NCBI GenBank assembly: GCA_002402125.1
Contig: NVVG01000084.1
Location: 8,630-17,633 of the forward strand
From: Moraxellaceae bacterium
GTDB lineage: Bacteria > Pseudomonadota > Gammaproteobacteria > Pseudomonadales > Ketobacteraceae
Length of the DNA stretch: 9,004 bases
Reading direction: 5' to 3'
Made by a program: the position numbers and the translations under genes. The number at the start of each line of letters is the position of its first letter. The stretch's first letter is position 1. Positions 1 to 5,868 of this stretch are shown piece after piece. The notes under the pieces were generated by a model, which ran no database searches, had not been told where the DNA came from, and saw nothing but the letters and a program-made list of their open reading frames with translations.

Positions 1-58
1 TCCCATTACCTTTTCCCATTACCTATTCCTACAGCCCATTACTACGTCCCTATTACCT
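1..58. repeat. Short imperfect direct repeats (CCCATTACC-like)
   Basis: TCCCATTACC occurs exactly at 1-10 and 14-23. CCCATTAC recurs at 35-42 and a variant CCCTATTACC at 48-57. The array is cut by the window edge, so it may be longer. It lies downstream of the esterase gene's stop codon. No hairpin or reading frame explains it. CCTATTACC also occurs once more at 5014-5022, which may be chance. Function is unknown; degenerate short sequence repeats of this kind are often simple intergenic low-complexity DNA. Confidence 0.5.
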
Positions 59-169
59 CTTCTTCAGCAATCTGTTCGCCCTTTTTCAGAATGCAGGAAG
101 TTACCACTCGCACCCTCCTTGGATCAAGAGAAAGACCCATCATTAACCTAATCTCTGGTAAAAAACTCT

Positions 170-2212
170 CTACAAACACAGATTCTTATAAAATGGGGTA
201 CTACCAAAGATACTCGCATACACATCACAATGTATTTCTACCGTTGAGAACCCATCCTCCGCCTCTAGATCAGCCTGCAAAGTCACCAAGTCAAACGCCA
301 GATCCGTCATCACAATACCTTGATCTTGTTCTGTATCAAACACCAAGGTCTTACTACTAGTATCATCAGTATGGTTATTCCAGGCATTCCAATGTGTTGA
401 CTGTTCACCAAAGAAACCTGTGCCTGGAACCCCATCTAACGCTAAACTTGCCCAATAAGAAGACATAGCTCCGGCAAGAAATTCTCGCCCTTCTTTGTTA
501 CCCGAGGTATAAACAAGCGGCTGGTACATGGACACAGCAAAGGTGTTTACATCAGCAAAAACAAACCCTACTTCCATCAAATGTGCAGCACCCAATAGCA
601 CATCAGCGCCAATACCTAAGATCGCTGGCTCTTCATCCCAATCAAATCGATAGACATAAACCGAATCTTGATGCTCACGCATTGCTCTGGCTATCTCATC
701 GGCACCCGTTATTTTCCATGAATCAGAACGATATTTTGATGCTAAAAGATAATCGTTTTTATTTTTTATTATTGGAATAACACCACCAATCGTTGTGGTG
801 TAGGTCGGGTCAAACGCCATAAACAAGCGACTTTCATCTCTATTGGTGCCTAGGATTGTCGGCAGCTGGTGATAACTCCCCGTTTCAAATAAGGACATTG
901 CCTCTGCGTCCGGTAATACAACACCATCCCGAAATATTTTTGGCATTGTATACATACCACCAAACGCCCCGTTATACACTGACAACAATTCTTCTGGTGT
1001 TTGCCCATACATGAAATCACGTATTTCTTCATTCGACATTGTCAGCTGTAGTACTTTGGCTTGTGCTTTTGAATCTGCCAGCCCAGCATTAATCAATAGA
1101 TCATTAATTACTTCACGACTACTACGCCCCGCTCCTGCCTCCACATCATCGGTAAAGTTTTCGGCTTTAGCTGCTGTATCCAATTCTAACCCACCACTTT
1201 GAGATATGGCTTGATGGAACAAGCCTTCAGCTAATGGCGAGACCAGTAAACTAAGCACATCCGTGCCACCTGCAGACTCGCCAAAAATGGTGACATTGTT
1301 TGAATTACCACCAAACTCCGCTACGTTATCCTGAACCCAATGCAAAGCACGAATCATATCCAGAGTGCCAAAATTCCCAGAACGGTCTTTATCATTTCCC
1401 GCATCTAGGCGTAACGCTGGATGCCGCATCCAGCCTAAGGTACCCAACCGATAATTTATTATAACCACCACCACGCCATATCGTTCTGCCAAATATTTTC
1501 CGGTATATTGCGCCGCTTCACCTACAGTATTGCCTCCGCCATGAATCCAAAACATCACCGGCCGATCTGCCACAGCTGGTTTGTTTTCAGGGGCCCAAAT
1601 ATTCAAGTACAAGCAATCTTCTTTACCAATGACGCGGCCGAATTGTGATGTTGGTAAATCTGACAACAAATCTGCAAATTGCGGACAAGCTGAACCAGGC
1701 TGAATCGCGAGATAAGTATTAGACCATGAGGCTTCTGGCTGAGGTGCTTTCCAGCGCAGAGCATTAACCGGAGGTCTCCCATAAGGCAATCCACGCCAAA
1801 CGCCAACTCCATTGTCTTCTATTGAGCCAATGACAACGCCATTGGACAGCGTTCGTGCAGTGGAACTTTGTAGAGCAAAATCGTTGCCTATTTTGTTACC
1901 GTAGTTGCTACTCTTATTAACAAAAATCGCAGCGTCCTTGTAGTAACCCGGCGGAGCGCTCATAACAACTTGGTAGTAACCCTTATCTATATCGCTAAAA
2001 CTGTATCGACCAGTAGCATCGGTGACCGTTTGCTTATTTATTGTGGCTCCTTCTATTGAGCCTAGTAATGTGACGGTCACCCCTTCTACGCCCCCCCCAT
2101 CCAGAGAGACCGTTCCTGATAGTTGACAGCCAGACAATAAAGTAACGGCAATTCCCAGTAATAACGCTAAAGCCAATTTATGACAATTTTTCAAATAACA
2201 CATCGCTTCCAT
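170..2212 (-). CDS. Lipoprotein type-B carboxylesterase with N-terminal regulatory-like domain
   Basis: This is a serine ester hydrolase of the alpha/beta-hydrolase fold (carboxylesterase type B/cholinesterase family), predicted to be lipid-anchored in the cell envelope. A hydrophobic signal peptide ends in a Leu-Leu-Ser-Gly-Cys lipobox with lipidated Cys29. Residues about 30-117 form a carboxypeptidase-regulatory-like beta-sandwich (TVTDATGRYSFSDIDKGYY). Residues about 122-650 are the esterase. It has the oxyanion-hole GGG at 225-227, the EDCLYLNIW signature at 198-206, nucleophile Ser313 in GESAGG, acid Glu460 in GTNRDE and His544 in GAAHLMEVGF. Cys176 and Cys200 match the conserved disulfide of the family. 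The catalytic set is complete, so it should be active; the natural ester substrate cannot be read from sequence. The second Met (2203) is an alternative start: AGAAAGG lies only 1 base before the first ATG but 10 before the second. The stop is TAG, and no clear terminator follows. A G8 run early in the gene could be prone to slippage. Confidence 0.93.
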   Translation of the reverse strand: MEAMCYLKNCHKLALALLLGIAVTLLSGCQLSGTVSLDGGGVEGVTVTLLGSIEGATINKQTVTDATGRYSFSDIDKGYYQVVMSAPPGYYKDAAIFVNKSSNYGNKIGNDFALQSSTARTLSNGVVIGSIEDNGVGVWRGLPYGRPPVNALRWKAPQPEASWSNTYLAIQPGSACPQFADLLSDLPTSQFGRVIGKEDCLYLNIWAPENKPAVADRPVMFWIHGGGNTVGEAAQYTGKYLAERYGVVVVIINYRLGTLGWMRHPALRLDAGNDKDRSGNFGTLDMIRALHWVQDNVAEFGGNSNNVTIFGESAGGTDVLSLLVSPLAEGLFHQAISQSGGLELDTAAKAENFTDDVEAGAGRSSREVINDLLINAGLADSKAQAKVLQLTMSNEEIRDFMYGQTPEELLSVYNGAFGGMYTMPKIFRDGVVLPDAEAMSLFETGSYHQLPTILGTNRDESRLFMAFDPTYTTTIGGVIPIIKNKNDYLLASKYRSDSWKITGADEIARAMREHQDSVYVYRFDWDEEPAILGIGADVLLGAAHLMEVGFVFADVNTFAVSMYQPLVYTSGNKEGREFLAGAMSSYWASLALDGVPGTGFFGEQSTHWNAWNNHTDDTSSKTLVFDTEQDQGIVMTDLAFDLVTLQADLEAEDGFSTVEIHCDVYASIFGSTPFYKNLCL

Positions 2213-2356
2213 ACCTTTCTAATTATTAAGAGCAACTGTAACAGGACAATATTCGTCTAATTTTACGATTGAGCTCGCAAATGGCCCACAACTCCAAGGC
2301 TACATGGTATTGGTTTTAACGGTTGATTCCAATCCTTCACTCCCAGAAGTGCGTCT

Positions 2357-2380
2357 CCTTATACGACACCTTATACGACA
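2357..2380. repeat. Perfect 12-bp tandem duplication
   Basis: CCTTATACGACA occurs twice head to tail (2357-2368 and 2369-2380), followed by a further CC. It overlaps the predicted -10 region of the esterase promoter and so copies the -10 box. The two units are identical, which suggests a recent slippage duplication. Confidence 0.9.
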
Positions 2381-2398
2381 CCCACTCTTCTAGGACAA
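2358..2398 (-). promoter_or_regulatory. Predicted sigma-70 promoter of the esterase gene
   Basis: Read on the minus strand, TTGTCC (2393-2398, 4 of 6 matches to the -35 consensus) is followed after exactly 17 bases by TATAAG (2370-2375, 5 of 6 matches to the -10 consensus). A second identical TATAAG sits at 2358-2363 because the surrounding 12 bases are duplicated. Transcription would start near 2363, leaving a leader of about 150 bases before the esterase start. This is a pattern match only. Confidence 0.45.
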
Positions 2399-2464
2399 AC
2401 CGAATCAAACTTAAGACTTTGAATTACAACCAGATTACGCAAACACAGGAAAATACAACGAGCC

Positions 2465-2743
2465 TTATAGCCTAAAGTGATTAATGTAATAATTGTAATA
2501 ACCATTTGTCATATGCCAAGGCTGCATAGTATGATTCGTATACAAATCTGGATCACATACCTCAGTGTGTATACCAACTGCTAACACAGTATCTGTACCA
2601 AGGAATGCGCAGATTATCTTGCTGTCTTGTAAGTCCAAGCAGCGACCTAAGGAGCAATTTTTGGACCTGTTATGCAAAAGTAAAATAGCTTTTTGATCTA
2701 TTGGTTCCCCTGGCGCCAGCCAAGATAGCAATAGTATCAGCAT
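2465..2743 (-). CDS. Possible small secreted cysteine-containing protein (hypothetical)
   Basis: This is a 92-residue frame of no family I recognise. The ATG at 2743 is preceded by GGGGA about 6 bases upstream, a plausible ribosome-binding site; the frame also opens upstream at a TTG (2761), a less likely start. The N-terminus (MLILLLSWLAPG) is a short hydrophobic stretch like a minimal signal sequence but lacks the usual positive charges. The remainder has four cysteines (30, 35, 45, 63), which could form two disulfides if exported, and a Tyr/Asn/His-rich tail. It would be transcribed away from the 2830 gene, and no good promoter was found. It could equally be a chance frame or a decayed gene; the cysteine spacing and mixed amino-acid composition are the only arguments for it. 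Confidence 0.3.
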   Translation of the reverse strand: MLILLLSWLAPGEPIDQKAILLLHNRSKNCSLGRCLDLQDSKIICAFLGTDTVLAVGIHTEVCDPDLYTNHTMQPWHMTNGYYNYYINHFRL

Positions 2744-2777
2744 CTCCCGTCCCCAAAACAAGTAACCAGACTGTCGT

Positions 2778-2804
2778 TTGATTACTCAATCATTTTGCTA
2801 TAAA
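2778..2804 (+). promoter_or_regulatory. Predicted extended -10 promoter with internal dyad
   Basis: TATAAA at 2799-2804 is preceded by TGC, giving the extended -10 motif TGnTATAAA. A weak -35, TTGATT, lies at 2778-2783 with a short 15-base spacer, which fits promoters that rely on the extended -10. The start would be near 2811, about 19 bases before the ATG at 2830. A perfect inverted repeat, TGATT-ACTC-AATCA (2779-2792), overlaps the -35 and spacer and could be an operator. Confidence 0.45.
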
Positions 2805-2829
2805 CCTAAAAGATCAAGAGTCTTATTTT

Positions 2830-4716
2830 ATGAAATCAAATCGTTTTTTACGTACCCCTCTCGCAATTGCAGTATTTGCCGCAACGAGCACTTTAACTTC
2901 TAACGCAATAGCCGATGAAACTGTAACCTGGACTGGAGCCGTTAATAACGATTGGTTCACTTCCGACAATTGGGACACTTCCCCAGCGGCAGATACCACT
3001 CAATTTGTCATAAACAATGGTGATACAGTAGAAATAGCAAATGCCTCTGCTACAGGCCCTGTAGACGTTCAGACTCTTGACGTGGGCACTACCGGCGACG
3101 GCTCCATTGAAATTAACGGCGTCGACATTATTGGTAAAGAAATTAATTTGGGCACAGACAACGATTTCGGCGGCAGCTCAAATGCCAACTTAAGCATTGC
3201 AAATTCCGACGTAACACTTACAGGCTACATTGATCACACTACCTATGATGCATCTGGTGAATCTAACATTAACATTAGTGTTGTAAATGACACTCCCAGA
3301 CTTTTAGATGTTAGGGCTTTTGAAACAGAATCATACACTGAAGCTGGTGAAACCGCGTCTATCAACGTAAATATTACCCTTCACAACGTAATATCCAATA
3401 CTGTGTACGGTTTTGAACTGGGTGGTGATGCGCGTACTAAAAATGACAGCATAGGTTCCACGTCAAACACATTCAGCAATATAGTTATCACCGACAGCGT
3501 TTTTAACGTAACACCCAATTCTAGCGGCGGTCGCTCAGCTGACATGGAAATTGGTAGCGATATAAAATCTGCATGGGACACTGTTGATAACACCGTTCAC
3601 TCTGAAACGCTATTTACTATGGAACGTTCAGAGATAAACCTGACTTATTTAGAGTTTGGTGAATACACAGGTTCACTTGGGGACCCTACAGTAAATGCAG
3701 ACGTAATTAACAAAATTACTGCAACCATATCAGATTCACAAATTGTTATTGATAAGCGATTGGTATTAGGTGATGTAGGAGCACGAGGAGACGCGGACAC
3801 TCGAGTTGAAGGCGATATACAAGTCACTTTTAACAATACCAACTTTGAAGGAAGTGACATCGAGATCACTGATGGTAGGGCTAGCGGAGGCGCAACCGGT
3901 ATCGATAAAGCTGCGTTAATTATCAATGATTCAGATATAGTGGTACATGAGAATATAAATATTGCATCGGACGTATCTCTACAGGATGCAAGTACTCTTA
4001 TTGTCGACGGCCGTGTAGCCCTAGATCATAGTACGCTTTCTGTAGGTGGAGTTATCGAAATAGCCGATTTAGCAGAGCGCGTAGAGAACTTCTTATATGT
4101 AGATAACGCTTCGAGCAGTATTACTGGTAAATTAACTGCAGCTAATTCTGTTATTGACGCAGAACAAGCAATCGTTGGTTCAGGCCCTGTTGACGCTACT
4201 TTAAGATTGGATCAAAGTTACCTATCTCTAACCGATGTATTGGATGGCACAACTGAAGACGCTGATAGCCTTGAAGCAAATGAAGGGGCTCTTATGTTAT
4301 CAAGCAACTCCTTGCTGAAAATTGACGCCACAGGATACACTCGTGCTAGCGCGGATAATGCAATAGACGGATCTAGCTTGTACGGTGCTATCGACGCAGT
4401 TCAGGTTACATTGGGCGGCACCCTACAAATCAACGTAGGTGACAACATGGATGACGACGCTACCTTTGATATTATCCGTGCAGTGAAAGACGATAGTTTA
4501 ACACTTGGTGAAGGTGCATTTACCGGAATCCGAGGTGACTTTGATAACGTGATTGTTAAAAACCTGCCTCGCAGAGCAGAAGTTACTACTGAGATCGTAA
4601 CCGAGACAATTGATGGCGTAACATACGAAATTTACCGTGTACACGCTGGTTCAATGACGTATTTCAGTTTTGCATTGCTAACACTAATGGCTGGATTCCG
4701 AAGATTCTTTAAGTAA
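2830..4716 (+). CDS. Secreted repeat-built surface protein with C-terminal sorting tail
   Basis: This is a 628-residue exported protein of unknown function, probably a beta-solenoid on the cell surface. A Sec signal peptide is likely cut after AIA at residue 28. Next comes the TWTGAVNNDWFTSDNW motif (33-48), common at the N-terminus of large autotransporter-like and PEP-CTERM proteins. Residues about 120-380 hold six or seven degenerate units of roughly 30-40 residues (short strand, Ser/Asp-Ser, Ile/Val strand, Gly). Residues 525-603 resemble the segment that closes such solenoids (DATFDIIRAV, GAFTGIRGDF). The end (605-628) is HAGS, then a hydrophobic segment, then RRFFK: the architecture of GlyGly-CTERM tails cut by rhombosortase after type II secretion, though AGS replaces the usual GG. 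No cysteine is present, and there is no beta-barrel autotransporter domain. AAGAG lies 9 bases before the ATG. It is monocistronic, with its own promoter and terminator. Adhesion or matrix roles are guesses. Confidence 0.85.
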   Translation: MKSNRFLRTPLAIAVFAATSTLTSNAIADETVTWTGAVNNDWFTSDNWDTSPAADTTQFVINNGDTVEIANASATGPVDVQTLDVGTTGDGSIEINGVDIIGKEINLGTDNDFGGSSNANLSIANSDVTLTGYIDHTTYDASGESNINISVVNDTPRLLDVRAFETESYTEAGETASINVNITLHNVISNTVYGFELGGDARTKNDSIGSTSNTFSNIVITDSVFNVTPNSSGGRSADMEIGSDIKSAWDTVDNTVHSETLFTMERSEINLTYLEFGEYTGSLGDPTVNADVINKITATISDSQIVIDKRLVLGDVGARGDADTRVEGDIQVTFNNTNFEGSDIEITDGRASGGATGIDKAALIINDSDIVVHENINIASDVSLQDASTLIVDGRVALDHSTLSVGGVIEIADLAERVENFLYVDNASSSITGKLTAANSVIDAEQAIVGSGPVDATLRLDQSYLSLTDVLDGTTEDADSLEANEGALMLSSNSLLKIDATGYTRASADNAIDGSSLYGAIDAVQVTLGGTLQINVGDNMDDDATFDIIRAVKDDSLTLGEGAFTGIRGDFDNVIVKNLPRRAEVTTEIVTETIDGVTYEIYRVHAGSMTYFSFALLTLMAGFRRFFK

Positions 4717-4732
4717 TCTTTCTCCAGTCCAA

Positions 4733-4954
4733 TTAGCATGACCAAACAGTGAAGTAAGTAGCATTAGCGACTTGCTTCACTGTTTCTTTAAAATCATCAC
4801 CTTTTTTAAGCGTTACCCTATCGACTAACCCTCTTATCCTACTCAATTGAAGCCCGCGTCCCGTGCTCTCTATAATTCTCGTTGTACAACACAGCCTCTG
4901 CGTATTACAGTAATACAATAGCTCAACACTAATCATTACTTCAACTCTACTCAC
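4733..4954 (-). CDS. Doubtful 73-codon ORF overlapping the terminator
   Basis: This frame opens with GTG directly after an in-frame TAA; an internal ATG at 4936 is another possible start. Neither has a good ribosome-binding site. The translation (ISVELLYYCNTQ, then CTTRIIESTGRGLQL, then RVTLKKGDDF) faintly recalls the strand order of PilZ domains, but the RxxxR and DxSxxG signatures are not intact. Its last third is the terminator hairpin of the convergent surface-protein gene, which argues against a functional gene. It may be a decayed remnant or a chance frame. It is listed so that the stretch is not left unexplained. Confidence 0.15.
   Translation of the reverse strand: MSRVEVMISVELLYYCNTQRLCCTTRIIESTGRGLQLSRIRGLVDRVTLKKGDDFKETVKQVANATYFTVWSC
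4744..4789 (+). terminator. Rho-independent terminator of the surface-protein gene
   Basis: A 16-base arm at 4744-4759 (AAACAGTGAAGTAAGT) pairs with 4770-4785 along its full length, with one G-U pair and a 10-base loop. It is followed by CTTTA. It begins 27 bases after the stop codon of the surface-protein gene. The U-tract is short, but the stem is long and nearly perfect. Confidence 0.8.
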
Positions 4955-5123
4955 TTAGATTTTAACCATGCTAAATTGTCGTGCGACCTGTGCACTTATC
5001 TATCTACTACATACCTATTACCCTAGAGTTTCAGGCCTGTAACCTTGAGCGTTGTTTATTGAAAGAGCAGTTATTGGTTAACGTACCGATCCACTGACGG
5101 TTACATTCACTCATGCAGAATGG
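4955..5123. other. Intergenic region without recognisable gene
   Basis: This stretch lies between the doubtful ORF and the methyltransferase stop codon. It contains a CAGGCCTG palindrome (5032-5039) and a CCTATTACC copy (5014-5022) matching the repeats at the left window edge. A weak GAATG/CATTC hairpin straddles the methyltransferase stop, but no U-tract follows. I see no promoter, RNA gene or reading frame I would defend. Confidence 0.4.
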
Positions 5124-5756
5124 CTAGGCATTCTTCTGAGAAACAATAGCCAACCAAGGTTGTTCATTTCTCGGCTTCCCCTCGGGACGATAATAATGGT
5201 GCAAAATCGTAAAACCCGCTTCTTCAAGACAGGTTTTACTTTCTTCAAACTCCATATAATTCCCATAACGCCGCCCTTGCCAACCTTCAGAATTGCCCCG
5301 GGGATTTGAAGTAAACAACACACCTCCCGTCCGCAAAGCCTGATAACAATGTGTTAGCACACGAGAAAGTTCCTGACTTGGAACATGAAATAACGATGCA
5401 TTGGCAAATATGCCATCAAAACTGCTCTTCTCTAACTCTAGACTTAAAAACTGCTGATTTAACACCGGACAACCGCTATATTCCCGTGCCATATCACAGA
5501 AAGCCCCACTGCCATCCAAACCGACGGGGTGATGACCAAGCTGTTTAAACGTCATCAGGTCTCGCCCAGGACCGCATCCAAGATCAAGAATATCTAACAC
5601 CTTAGCGTCTGGAAGGGCTCGTAACAGCGCGTTTATGTTTTGGCTAACATCATGATCACGCGTACCTAACCAAAAAGACTCGGCGGATGATTCGTAATGA
5701 CTTAGCGTCACGCTTTCAATTTCTTCGATGTTAGCTGGGGAATGTTTAATGGCCAT
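5124..5756 (-). CDS. Class I SAM-dependent methyltransferase
   Basis: This is a 210-residue cytoplasmic methyltransferase with the Rossmann-like fold. Motif I, ILDLGCGPGRD (56-66), binds S-adenosylmethionine. Asp81 in VGLDGS ends beta-2 and should contact the ribose. FDGIFANASLFHV (113-125) is the motif IV region and LRTGGVLFTS (141-150) is motif VI. The C-terminal part (165-207) has the usual EEAGF turn and final strands. The pattern matches the methyltransferase 11/25 type acting on small molecules, but the methyl acceptor cannot be inferred. The ATG at 5756 has no good Shine-Dalgarno sequence: the nearest AAGAG is about 16 bases upstream, at the foot of a long hairpin. It lies 112 bases downstream of the HDOD gene on the same strand, so the two may be co-transcribed. 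Confidence 0.88.
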   Translation of the reverse strand: MAIKHSPANIEEIESVTLSHYESSAESFWLGTRDHDVSQNINALLRALPDAKVLDILDLGCGPGRDLMTFKQLGHHPVGLDGSGAFCDMAREYSGCPVLNQQFLSLELEKSSFDGIFANASLFHVPSQELSRVLTHCYQALRTGGVLFTSNPRGNSEGWQGRRYGNYMEFEESKTCLEEAGFTILHHYYRPEGKPRNEQPWLAIVSQKNA

Positions 5757-5769
5757 AAACTATTACATC

Positions 5770-5814
5770 ACTCTTCGTTAAAGCTCATACCTTGAACGCT
5801 TTTAACGAATGAGT
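5770..5814 (-). other. Long imperfect hairpin before the methyltransferase gene
   Basis: ACTC (5770-5773) plus TTCGTTAAAGC (5774-5784) pair with GC-TTTTAACGAA (5798-5809) and GAGT (5811-5814). This makes about 15 pairs with two single-base bulges and a 13-base loop. Neither side is followed by a T-run, so it is not a classical terminator. It lies between the HDOD stop and the methyltransferase start and could be a processing or stabilising element, a leaky terminator, or a translation-coupling structure. Confidence 0.55.
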
Positions 5815-5868
5815 CTACCACTGAATAGTTACAAACGAATAATACAAAGGTTAGAAGCATGGCGGTTG

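Larger units (their letters stand above)
2213..2464. other. Intergenic leader of the esterase gene
   Basis: This is non-coding sequence between the esterase start and the possible small ORF. It holds the predicted esterase promoter and the 12-bp tandem duplication, plus a weak ATTGG/CCAAT inverted repeat near 2308-2335. I see no convincing reading frame with a ribosome-binding site, and no RNA gene. Confidence 0.5.

Noticed and set aside
91..360. 89-codon plus-strand frame near the left edge
   Set aside because: It overlaps the conserved C-terminal part of the esterase on the opposite strand, has no ribosome-binding site, and is low-complexity (Pro, Ser, Thr, Tyr).
2830..4716. Classical type Va autotransporter
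   Set aside because: The protein ends in a single hydrophobic span with a basic tail rather than a beta-barrel translocator domain, and it is short for the class.
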